A DNA stretch of 64,000 nucleotides, from assembly GCF_000002995.4 (NCBI RefSeq), contig NW_025062476.1, positions 11,468,501 through 11,532,500 of the forward strand, written 5' to 3'. A model generated the notes under the pieces. That model had not been told where the DNA came from. It searched no databases and was given only the letters and a program-made list of their open reading frames with translations. Every line of letters begins with the position of its first letter. Position 1 is the stretch's first letter. Of the stretch, positions 13,876-25,655 are shown one piece after another. A program made the translations under genes and the position numbers. The stretch comes from Brugia malayi. Lineage: Eukaryota > Nematoda > Chromadorea > Rhabditida > Onchocercidae.

Positions 13876-15483
13876 ATGGATAGCTTTGTATCAGATGAAT
13901 CAATGATGCATGGTTTTTTAAATTTTCAACATAATCGACAAAGAAATTCAAATTCAAAATACAATCATCACCATCATCATCATCATCATCATCATCATGT
14001 TCATCGTGGTACTCGATCGATGTCATTATTAGATCGTCGCGGATTAATTACTGCTCCAAGATTTCCATCAAGAAAAAGTAGTATATCACCATTACCACAT
14101 CATAAAAGTAAGTTATTTATTTTTCTTAGATATGATTAATAAATTAACAATAATTTTTTTTTTTAAATTTATATTTATTATTTGAGAAATTCTTTTGAAT
14201 ATAGCATTATTTTATAATTGTGCATATTTCTGTAAAATTTTTATTAATTATTAAATATTAATTCATACATACATAATTAGCAAAAAAAAAAAAAAAGAAG
14301 AAACATTTACATATTTTAAAAGAGAAATTAATAACAAATATATTTTCTAATTTATTTAATTTGTCAACAGTAACTCATTTATTATAAATATTATTGTTAG
14401 AATAATTTTAAAGTAATAAAGATTATTCCAAATAAATTATCCATGTATATATGCAATTGTCTAATAATTATAATATTAATATAAACATATACAAAAAATA
14501 AAATAATATTATATAATTAATAAGAAATTAAAAAAACATTAACAAATATTTTATTTTTGCTAATAATATTTATCAATAAAAATGTTAAATAAAAATTATA
14601 AAATAATAATAAATGAAAAAAAAAAAAATAAATATTATTATTGCTATTCTATTAAAAATAAAGGACAAGAGATGGATTCAACGGATACATTAGCAATGCT
14701 AATGCATTTATTGGACAAAAATGATGACAATGATCCGTTTTGTGCAATATTTCTACCAACAATAGCTAATACGGATAGATCAACAAATCATACACCAATG
14801 GTACTTCAACATTTACACCAAACAGTGGTACCATTGCATACTGTTCAACCATTCTCAAAGGTTAACTTAAGCAATAATTTAAATTAATAATAATTATTAT
14901 TTCTATTAATTAAAAAATAGTTGAAATTGTATAATTGAAATCTTTTTTTTTTCTAAATTTTCAAAAAAAAAAAACAATAAAAAAAGTAAGAAATCTATCA
15001 TTTTCATTTCTAAAAAAAAAGAAAAGATAAAATAAGAAAAGAAAGAAAAATAAACCAAATAAAAAAAATGTTATTTTCTTTTTTTTTTTGATAATTTATT
15101 AATAGGATTTAAAATTTGTAGAATATTGTTGGAAGAGTATTGCTAACATTACGATATCATTTTATCAAAAATAAATTGATTGTTGATCTTTTACAAGCTA
15201 AAGATATTATTGGAAGACATAATTGCGGTAAATTTTTTGTTTGTTTATTTTATACAATCAATTTTGGCATATATTTGTTGATTTGATAATTTTGAAAACA
15301 TTTCAGAATGATTTTTGATAATCATTTTATGATAGTGTAAACAAATTAAAATAAAATTTAATTATATATAATTCATTTTTCTCTTTTTGGATAATTTACA
15401 ATTTTGATCATTTTCTTGACCGTTAATTTCATTCAAAGCTGAAATTTCCGAAACAAATGAGAGAATAAGGAGAGAGAGAGAGG

Positions 15484-15515
<32 letters not shown>

Positions 15516-16433
15516 CAAAATAAGAAATCTTATTTTTGCAGATATTTTCCTTACTGTTCAACTGTTACAAAGTTGTAGAATATTGGAAAAATATGAAACA
15601 ACCAGCAAACGTTTAACATCAAAAATTAATTTCAAAAAAACGATGGAATTTGATGTATCATTTGCAATGTTTTATTCTAACGATGCTAATCTTCTCATTA
15701 AGGTTTTTCTGTTAAATTAAAAAAAAAATTATATATTTTGAAATGGTTAAATATTCAAAACTAAGAAATAATTAACGTGCTATTTAATTAAAAAAAATGG
15801 GAATTAAGTGCGCCTTTTTAATAATCAGAAATTAATTAATTTCTTTATAACTAGAAATTCAGATATTAGTTGTTAAACAATTATAACAGATTTTTTTTCT
15901 GGAATTGTACATCAATGACAAATTAATTTCTTATCACTATAAATATTTAACAGTAGCAACTTTAATCAAAAATCACTATAATTAATAGTAATATCACAAA
16001 GTAATAATAATAATCGTTTTCTCATTGCTAATGATAAGAATTATTTTATCACTTATGTATAATATTCAAAGAAAAATTGCACGAAATTTGTTATATTTCC
16101 TTTTTTTTTTCCACAGCACTTCTCGTTGTTTTTATTAATGTATATAATATAAAACAATTATCAATGTGATAAGCATTGTGATATAAATTACTACTAGTTA
16201 AACTTAACTTAACAGCTTGCATCAGAAATATTGCATTTTAGGTTTGTCAAAATACGAAAAAAGCCGATGAAATTGGTCATTTTGTAATTGGTCCACAGGG
16301 AAATTCAACAGGTATACAACACTGGAAGCGAATATTTACCACACCAAATACATCATTTTCAGCATGGCATACATTAACAACTGCAAGAAATTCTTCAAAT
16401 AAATTTGCAAATTGTGATTTTTATAGTAATTAA
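13876..16433 (+). CDS. synaptotagmin-like single C2 domain protein
   Basis: Exons: 13876-14107, 14664-14860, 15122-15227, 15542-15702, 16242-16433. All joins keep frame and end at TAA, giving about 295 aa. Residues 1-143 are low complexity, with a run of 11 histidines near residue 31 and no membrane segment. From about residue 145 comes a C2B-type domain: it opens with GRVLLTLRY, then LIVDLLQAKDI, and closes with DEIGHFVIGP, QHWKR and AWHTL. The last is the WHxL-type motif of synaptotagmin C2B domains. The calcium loops are degenerate: loop 1 is shortened, and the loop 3 position expected to hold Asp-x-Asp reads C-Q-N. I infer calcium-independent membrane or protein binding. Only one C2 domain is visible, whereas classic synaptotagmins have two, so a missed upstream exon is possible. 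An AATAAA lies just after the stop, near 16446. The gene converges with the ligase gene. Confidence 0.75.
15470..15510. repeat. GA microsatellite in C2-gene intron
   Basis: (GA)n of about 40 bases lying 31 bases upstream of the fourth exon of the C2-domain gene, close to the acceptor region. Confidence 0.9.
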
Positions 16434-17625
16434 AATTTCTATGTACAATAAAAGCATTTAATTTTCTATTAAAAGTAAATCAAAGGTTAATAAATTTTAA
16501 ATTAAGATGTAAATTTATCGAGCATTTACTCTAAAGTATTATTTTTTATCATGAATTGTAGCAAAAAAAAAATCTTTTAGTCTATCATTTCATCCTTTCT
16601 TCACTTTCATATCATAACCAAAAATCCATTTGTCAAGATTTGCAATGTTCTTTTAAACCAATCCCAATTTTCGAACCGAAGGGATAATCGTAAAATAACA
16701 AAAATTGTTTCCCAACTAAAGATAACATCAAAATTACTATGATTCAAATTTCGAATGTATAATTTCGAGAAATTATAACATAAATTTGATGTTATTGTAA
16801 TAACCAATAGTAAAACTGTATCAAAATAAAGCACATAACAGCACTGGTATTCAAATAATGAAGCATAAAGCAACTAATGTAAAGCTATTTTATAAAAAGT
16901 ACTAATCACCGGCAACATCAACACTTCTCAGTTACTTTAAAAGTTTCCAACCTTAATGAATGTTTATTGATGAGAACTTAGAAAAAAAAAAGCATATATG
17001 TTTCCGCTTTTTTAACACTAGAACTTCAATTAAATAATGATTCTAGAACTTCTGAATTTGTCTTTTTTTGTTTTCTTTTTTTTCATATAAATAATTCTTT
17101 GCATTTATAAGAAAGAGTTATCTATGAATGTGAAATAAAATAGAGTCCAATTAGCTCCCGTAATTGCCGCTGATAGTAAGGTAATTTAAATAGACTAAGC
17201 TAAAGAGGCAAAAAAAAAAAAAAAAAAATGATTTTAAATCAAAAATATTGCTATACATATTTTGTATGAAAATAATGAAAATTACAAACTGACAATAAGT
17301 AAAATTTCACAGTGATAAAGTCACTAAGAGAATTATAGAGAAGAGAAGCATGCATAATTTTTCAGTCGTAATAGCTCATTTCGGATGTTCAAATTGCTTT
17401 CGATGTTCCACATTCTTTCGATAACATTGTGCACCATATCCAAAATTTATACATATATTTAATATCAATAATTTGAAAATTAATGGATAAAAATTAATGA
17501 AAAGTGCACTAATCATAAACAATTTTGAAAAAAGTAAAATTATTAAAAAAAAAAAGACAAAAAAATTTTTTTGTCATAAAATAATCAACTCGTGCATAGG
17601 AGAAGAAGCTATGAGTGAAACATAT
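16434..17625. other. intergenic, convergent 3' ends
   Basis: Region between the 3' end of the C2-domain gene and the 3' end of the minus-strand ligase gene. An A run lies at about 17211-17228. The short open frames on both strands show no family signature or usable splice structure. No RNA gene was recognised. Confidence 0.6.
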
Positions 17626-20600
17626 TTACTTGCATGGTATTTTTGCTCTTTTCGTTTTTGTTTCCTCATCACTAGCTGCTTGTTCATCATTTTTAGAATT
17701 ATCGCTAATTGCTTCTCGTTTTCTTTTTCTTATTATTGAAGCTTCCCTGTCATCTTCTGCATCAATTTTGTCGTTTGTGTCAAGAGATTCAGCATTATCA
17801 ATTTCTGACTTAATATCGGTTTTTGTTTTCGAAAGTTCCAAAAGTTTCTAAATTAAAGATGATTAGATGTAATTATGATAGACAAAATTGTATAACCAAA
17901 AATAAGAAAATGAAGATATTAGTAGTCGCTCGCTTGCATACATTAAGAAAATAAAGTTCAAGTTCACTAAATTCGAGTCCGGATTTACTTAATAATTGAA
18001 GTCTAAGTTTAACATTAGAAATTCTGAAATAAAACAATGTAGCATGCATGTTTCTACGTTAATATTACAGTCATGAAACTCGCAATGTCAGATAATACGA
18101 TGCGAAAATTTAGTAAAAATTTAGCAATTTTAAGATTCAAAATAAATATCACACCAAAAAATGTTTTCTTTGTTTCGTAATAGTTAATCCTTGAGTGTTA
18201 TTTACAAAATTACCTCAAGTTCTTGTAAGCTAGTAGCCGTTTCCCAGTTTTTATCATCTCGAATTTTTGTTACTCTCGGAAAACGTATCGATATACCTGA
18301 TGCTGTGTGATTATCTGATCGTGTAAATTCTGCTCCTAAAAGAAAATTCTATGCTAAATTTTTTATCTGTTGAATGAAAATAAAAATGAGCTCATTTGTG
18401 TTACAATTGAAAATACCTGCAATTTCCCATACTGGTGATTCTTTTGGATCCATAACAATGAAATCTGGAACAAGCGATCGAGAGCATTCAATCCATTCCG
18501 GTAAATTTTCATATTTTCGTGATATCTTATTCATCTTAATAAAATATATCGATTAATAAGAGGAAAATAATAAAAATTCTGATCACAAATATTAATGGAA
18601 AATTTTTTAAATAAATATGATATGTCAACAAATTAGTATCGAACAAAAAGTCATATAAAATTAGTAAATAAATATAAGAAAAAAGATTTATGAAATATTG
18701 ATTACTTTTGGTTCTAATTCTTTATTGATACGTTCTAGTGTAGCATCATCATGACCGTTGCCACATTTGGTTACTGTGCAAAATTTCTGCTTCTCCTTAT
18801 CATACACACCCATTAAAAACACTGACATTGTACCGCCTTTAAAAACAACAAAAAAAATAAAAATAGTAAAATACAAAAAATTGATTAATATGATGAATGT
18901 TAGTCTGTTTAGTATATAAAATATTTATTTATAAAAGAGTAGTATTGTAATTACCACTATATTATGAAAAATTAATCTTATGATAAAAATAAGTATTCAT
19001 TTAAGATGAACAAAGTTAAAGAAAGGAGAAAGAAATAAGTACCTTTATTTCCTGTCCCATAAAAAGCACCAAGCAAAATGAGATCAGCTGTATCTGCCAT
19101 ATCACCTCCTTGCAGGTAATCTTTCTTTATCTGCAAAAAATCTTCAAAATTTCTAAAACTAAACTCATTGTGGAAAAAGATCATAATATTCTCTCAAAAA
19201 TTATAGAATATACCTTCAACCAATGCCTTTTTCCAGGTTCATAAATTGAATCCAAATCTTTTAAGACCAAACCTTCTAGACCCTCATCAATGGTTTTCGA
19301 GATCAAAATTTCTAACTTATCATTTTCCTGTAATTATATAAAACATGATTCAAATGTTATAAAGTCAAGTATGATGATGATTAGCAAAAGAAAAACAAAT
19401 ACAGCTTACTCCTTTTTTAATAAGATGACAACTGGATAATAATATACGATTTGGAATTTCCTTCATATTGTCCTCCAAAAATTTTCGCCTTTCCCTTAAT
19501 GACCTAAAAAAGAACATTTGACTTGTAACTTTTTGATCACAACTTTTTTTTCTGATAACTACATCATCTTAATAACTTGCATTTAACATAGAAAACATTT
19601 TTCCAATGTTCTGAATATTGAAGTATATTAAAAAATGATGCTTAACAATTGAAGTTATATCATTCCCAACAAAAGTATTTGACACTAACTTTTCTATTAA
19701 CGAATTGCTATCGTAATATATGCAATCGAAAACAAATAAACAAACTGCTGCATCCTTGAATTGCTTCTTTTTATGGATACCTAATGTTCCAAAAGGTAAC
19801 GGTTTTCCAGTATTTGTATCAATCAGTAGCATTTCTGCATCAACAATTAAATCTCTACTTGTTGGAAATGCCTCTGAGATTATTTTATTCAGATCGACCA
19901 CCTGAAAAACGAAAAAATTATGAAATTTTTAACATCGAACATTCAAACGATCAAGATTGAAGTTAATAAAGTACAAATATGAGAGAAAATTTACAAACAT
20001 TTAGTGTTGCTTTCTAATAAAATACTTCCTTCTTACAATTTTATATACAAATGTTGAACCTGAAAGCAATCCTTATCAAAATTCATAGGAAAACCTTGTG
20101 GTCTAATGTTGGTTTCAATGACCGTGAGAAAAACATGAATTTGCTACCATCTTTATGCAATTGCAATCTTTCTCCGTCATATTTGATTTCAGCATACATT
20201 TCTTTGTTACATTTTTCCATTGCTTGTTTAATACTTCGGCATGGTTCAGCCTTAATAAATTTGGTCAGTTAACTTATAATACTAACTTAATCCAAAAAAC
20301 ATTCTTTAGGAAAGATTTTGGTATAAAAATTATTAAAATAGAGTCTTCATTTTGACTTTGCAGAAAAAAGAAGAATGTGAAAGAATTCTGAATTTTGTTC
20401 ATTTGTTCAACTTTTTTATTATACTTTTTTCATGTCTATTCATCGTTATGTGATCTTTTAATAGTAAATTTAAGTAATAGAACGATGTATGTTATTCAAG
20501 TTGTAGTGTTTGTTACGCAAAAACTTACAAGCATAGGCTTAATTGGTATATTCAAAACTATACCACTTTCCAATAACTTTTCTTTATCAGCATACTGACA

Positions 20601-21122
20601 TTTTTCAATGACACCTTGCAGATTTCGTGAATTTTGAAACATTTCATATGCACCTTTCTTTAAGCCTTCTAACCTGAAAGAGAAAAATGATTTATAATCA
20701 CTAGCATTAAATATCAAAAATAATATCATCTAACTAATAGTCGAAATAGCAATTTTAGTTATGAACTTCAAATTTTAGTGCTTTTCATATAAAAAAAAAA
20801 AAAAAAAATGTGTTATTAGAAGAATGTATGGATATGAAAAAAAATAGAAATATGACAACAAATCCATAAAGAATATGACAAATATGACAACAAACATACA
20901 AATGTCATACTTGGAATGAGAAGAATTGTATTTTGCTCATTATTATATGCCGCTATACATTACAAAATAATAATCTAAGATTAAAAATACATGTTTCATT
21001 CGTTTTTATCATTTAGTATTAATCCAAACAAACGTATAACCGACTCCTTTTAATAGCTGTTGTTGACATTTCTTACATTTGGCAACTCGTTTAGCATAAT
21101 CAAGTCCAAATTTTGATGACAT
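17626..21122 (-). CDS. LIG3: DNA ligase III, short form
   Basis: ATP-dependent DNA ligase that seals nicks in base-excision and single-strand-break repair. Exons (minus, 5' to 3'): 21122-about 21034, 20673-20529, 20250-20095, 19901-19690, 19503-19410, 19327-19214, 19130-19043, 18836-18706, 18534-18417, 18335-18214, 17847-17626; about 496 aa. Motif I is EIKYDGER (adenylated Lys near residue 101). Motif III lies around FVFDCIYY, motif IV is EGLVLKD, motif V HWLKIKKDY, motif VI GISIRFPR. The text follows LIG3 more closely than LIG1 or LIG4, e.g. SRSLKPTLDHK and TVTKCGNGHDDATL. Exon 1 carries only the start of a PARP-type zinc finger (LDYAKRVAKCKKC). The rest of the finger and the DNA-binding domain are absent between exons 1 and 2. 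The C-terminus is Lys/Asp/Glu-rich and ends without BRCT, as in the beta isoform. The exon 1 donor is weak, so that join is uncertain. An acceptor 30 bases before the ATG may take a spliced leader. Confidence 0.85.
17942..18023 (-). other. candidate cassette exon in LIG3
   Basis: This 82-base segment between the last two LIG3 exons has a good acceptor (TTTATTTCAG) and donor (GTATGC). It is open in one frame, encoding about 27 residues such as VKLRLQLLSKSGLEFSELEL. It needs two bases from upstream and leaves phase 0. The normal donor of the preceding exon (phase 0) does not fit. An alternative donor 8 bases further on (TT|GTAAAT, exon end 18206) does, and the downstream junction fits too. Direct splicing without it gives the conserved LIG3 text, so if used it would be an alternative form. 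Confidence 0.35.
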
Positions 21123-21152
21123 TATAAGCGTTTCACGTACTTTTAAATATGT

Positions 21153-21868
21153 CTGAAATATATCTAATGTTTATTTGATATTTGTTATAATGTTTATCTT
21201 TAATTAATATTTATTTGCTTATTTAATATCTTTTTTTTTTCAACTTTCCTTATATAAAACCAAATTATCAATATATCATCACTATATTATACAGTTATCA
21301 ATTGAATTTTGATCAAATGAATATGTTTCCTCAATGGTAATATCAATTTAATGAAGAAATTTATGTTTACGATAAGAAATGTAAACACAATCTGAAATTA
21401 GCATTCTTCAATTAATATACGAAAAAATGTCTCCGTCCATCCACAAATTACTATTCGGGCATCAATTTTTTGTTAGGTTTGATCTAATAAAGCATTATGT
21501 AAATTTTGAAATCCTTTGAAAGAAAAGAAGGGGGAAGAGAGTGGTAGTTGTTATGATTATTTAGAATTATGAACGTTAAAAAGATTTTCCATTTAATTAG
21601 ATTTAAATAAATTAGCTTTAAGGAATCAATAATGTAAACGGGCATATTAGATATATCAGTTAATTTTATTCTCTTTCTCTCTCCCCCTTTCCTCTCTCTC
21701 CCTCTCCTTTTTCTTTCTTATCATACTGACCGATTTCATACGTTGAACATAACAGATAATTTTAATCTTATGATAAAAGTCAAATTCGCGTCACCATCAC
21801 TACCCAGCAAGCATTACCATGTTTTCTAGAAAAGTTCGGACAAATCGATTCCTCTTTGTATGTATATT

Positions 21869-21912
<44 letters not shown>

Positions 21913-23777
21913 TGTATGTGTGTATGTGTGTTACGCGTATGTCTATGTACGTGTTTTATGACTGATATATATGTACATGTATGTATGTATGTAGGTATGA
22001 ATAATGCGTGTCTTATTCAAACGTATTACACGTGTCTTAATTACGTATCATTTAGATCTTGTGTTTGTTTGTTTTATCTTAAATTGACCTTACTTTATCA
22101 TGAATTACTTTAGCTTTATGTAATTTAAAGCGAAAAACGAAAAGAACTGAAAAATAAATATTGATTGACGTGGATTACTTAATTTTTCTTGTTTGCTGTT
22201 ATTGTTTGTAGTCGTCATATTCACATGCTATGCTAATATCCATTAATGGATTTTGTTGCATATGTGTTGTTGGTATGAGTGAAAAAAAAAGAAAAGGTAA
22301 GAAAATAGGTAAAACACATGAAATATTAATGAATTTTGGTTAAATATGGTAAAATGTATGAAATTTTTATGGAAAAAAAAGTATATATGAAAATGTTAGT
22401 GATTTTTTTTTCTTTTTTAAAGTTTAAAGTTATTGGAAAAGTTCAGTTTTTCATCCTTCTTATCCTTCATTTACTTATCATTTAATAAGTAAATATATTT
22501 CTGTCATGCTTGCATATTTATTTGTCAAACTTTCCCATTGGAATAGAGAAGACAGAACAAAAAAAAAAAAAGTTGAACGAATAATTATGCATAAAAAAAG
22601 ACGAGAAAGGAAGAAGTATAGTAGCATTGCTGGTAGAACATTAAAGAAAGTTAAAGTTGACCATTTTGTTGGGATAGTAATAGATGCATTTTTATATTCT
22701 TTCATATATTATTATTTTTTTACTCTTACAATGCCAATGATAAAATATTTTATTATACATTTTGATTGTATTCATTTGTTGTGTTGTGTAATATAATTTT
22801 TTTTTTATTTTAATTTTATTCCAATTCTAATTAAAATGGAACTTGGAGATTTTTTTTTTATTAATTATATATATAGAGTAGATTATTATCATATGATGAT
22901 TTAACCTAAAACCTACTCAAATATTAAGAAAAAAAAGTTGTGGATGAACTAAGAAAGCATTAGATTTGATTCTAATAATTTTAGGTTAAAAATTAATTGA
23001 TAATTTATCAAAGAATAGTGAATATTATTGTCATTGTTATTGTAAGTTTCTCAATATGAAATTAATTGTTATTTTTCATGTTGATATCACTGATGTCATC
23101 GTTTTTTTTTTTTTTTTTTTTTTTTTTCAATATTAAAATTGTAGTCATTGTCGCATGCCATATCTTTGCATGCCTATTATGATTATTTATTTCTTGCCTT
23201 ATGATAATTTTCTGCTTGCAAAAATGTCATACTAATTTTACTATTGATTGATGTGATACTTTTATATTTGCGTTGAATAATTTAGCATAATTAGGAGTGT
23301 AGTTTTATATGACGTAGATTGGTTGTCATTAAATAGAATGAAAATGTAAGTTAATTAACGAAAGTTGCGTAAAAAGTAAAATGTATGCTAATTCTCATTA
23401 TTACATAATAGTTTTGAAGTTTTGATGTTTTCGATTATTGTCTTCACAATCAAAAATACACTTTCAAAAAAATTTCATATAATATGTGCGAACAAAATTC
23501 GATCATTTACAACATTTATTATTTAACCAGGAATTATATAGAACTGTTATGACAAGTTTTATATGATTATACGGTTAATAAATTATAAAAAAAGCATGGA
23601 TTTAACATGCTCGATTCCTTATCATTAGTTTATTAACATTATAGAGATTTTCTAAGAACGATTATCGTCATCACAATCGTATATATATTCCACAAATTTG
23701 ATTAATTTACTTAAGCTAAACTGTTTTTGTAGAAGTTTTGCTTGGGAGAATTGTGAAGAAGGACGTGAAGTGAAACA
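21153..23777. other. intergenic, divergent LIG3/USP19 starts
   Basis: About 2.6 kb between the 5' ends of the minus-strand ligase gene and the plus-strand deubiquitinase gene. It contains a TA/TG microsatellite (21871-21930), pyrimidine-rich stretches near 21671-21720, a T run at 23102-23127 and AT-rich filler. Both promoters presumably lie here, but I could not identify core elements. A Lys-rich open frame at 22506-22796 looks like chance. Confidence 0.55.
21871..21990. repeat. TA/TG microsatellite
   Basis: (TA)n of about 32 bases passing into imperfect (TG)n and (TATG)n. It creates a spurious Tyr/Ile-rich open frame. Confidence 0.9.
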
Positions 23778-25619
23778 ATGAAGTGTGATGATCCGCTCGA
23801 TATGGAAGAAACGATAGAGGATGAAGATTGTAATATTAGTAAGAATATTAGTAGTACTATACTTAAAACAGATGATGGAATGGGAACAAATTCTAATGGC
23901 AATGAAAATGATGATGGTTTGAATTTCATACTTATTACATATTTAGTATTTTCTCTCTAATACTCAGAAATTTAGAATAAACACTTGGAAGTGAAGTAGC
24001 TAAGGCAATAAAAACCTATGTATGTTGTTTAACCTTCTTGTTTTATCAGCAGCTCTATGTGCCTGTGCTAAACTCTCCATAATTTATATACTGGAATTTT
24101 AGGTGTGATGGATTTCGAATATAATACAAATCCGGAAGTTTGTATCATATCGATCGGTATGGATACTATATTTGCGAATTAGTGTTTTGTTCTTAATTTA
24201 TCGGTTGAATGAGTTGGACTGGCGTAATTTTTAAATTTTTACTTTCTTTGCACTTTAATCCTTGAAATCTTTGTCATGGACGACACATTTTCAGATTTGA
24301 AATAATTCAAAATTTCAGAAAGTTTTTTCTGTATGCTGCTTATTTGCTTAAAATTAGATATATGTAAAAAAAAAGTTAGATATTACAAAGGTAGTAATCT
24401 TAACCATATCAGAGCAGATAACTTTCCCTGAATTTATCTAGCTCTGAACGAAAAGTTATCTTTCAATGCTGTAGAGGTCAGACATCATCATCTCGTGAAG
24501 GCGCAATGTCATAGCGAATAGAAAATGCCCTAATGTCTAATTGAACATTTGTTGTATTTCTATTAGTAATGAAATTTTAAATATTGAATAAGTATGTTTT
24601 CATAGATTAGAGGTGATAGTCTAGCATAACTTATTTAATGTATATTAAAGTGAAAGTTTGATGCAAATCTATTTAGTATTGCACTTTTATAGCACATATA
24701 TGTATATATATATACATGCTAGAAAAGAAGGGATTTACTATAGTTGCACTTTAATCAGTCTTTCTTCATTTTTTTAATTTACATGTTTGGTTACATTTTG
24801 TCTTTTTCAAGTTCATATTTTTCCCATTTAAAATTTCAGTCTATTATTTTCTATTGCTATTAAATTTCCGTTACTGTTGCATAATAATTTTACACTAGGA
24901 TATCGTTGGAATGTAATAGGAATAGCTGTTTCATATTATTTATAGAAAATTGGAAGCATTTAATGGTCTTAAATAATTAATCTTTGCTTTTAGGAATGCA
25001 ATTTTTCAATTATGTAAATACGAATTTCAGTGTTGTTTTGATCCTTTTTTGTGCTATAAATGAGTGAGCAATTTTAATGATAGAATGGTCGAAGTTCTTT
25101 CACACTAATAAGATGTTTGCTCATTTAAACTTTCAGATAGATGAGTAAAACAGAGAGTGTTGTGTTTAGTTTACAGGAAGTGAATAGAGAATATACTGGG
25201 AATGTTGAGAGGAAGATATTATTGAAGCATTGGAAGAGTGGTTGACAGGAATAATTGAAAGAAAGGAAGAATGTTAGAGGATGGTGGATGCTTTATAAAA
25301 CAACTCAAACTCAAATCTAAGCTTTTAGAACTCGAGCTATGCTTATTAAACATATAGGATGGCTTAAAGGTTGCACTTCTTAGCTATCTTTATTGCTTCC
25401 ACTTTTCATTTCTCTTTTTGTTTCATTTAGAAAGAGAGAGAGAGGGGGAGAGAAAGAAAGAGAGAGAGAAAAGAGGGAGAGGGATAACTTCATAGCATTC
25501 TATTTTTTCACTACTTCACTTCTCTGCATTTCATGCTTTTCATAATAATTTTTCACATCTTTTTGCACCAAAAAAGAAACATTTTTACTTTTTAACATCA
25601 CTTCAAAATTTTTCTTTTT

Positions 25620-25655
<36 letters not shown>

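Noticed and set aside
22478..22796. Overlapping open frames on both strands, one Lys/Arg-rich
   Set aside because: No splice continuation, no domain signature, start codon in AT-rich context. Basic composition is what AAA/AAG-rich DNA produces by chance.
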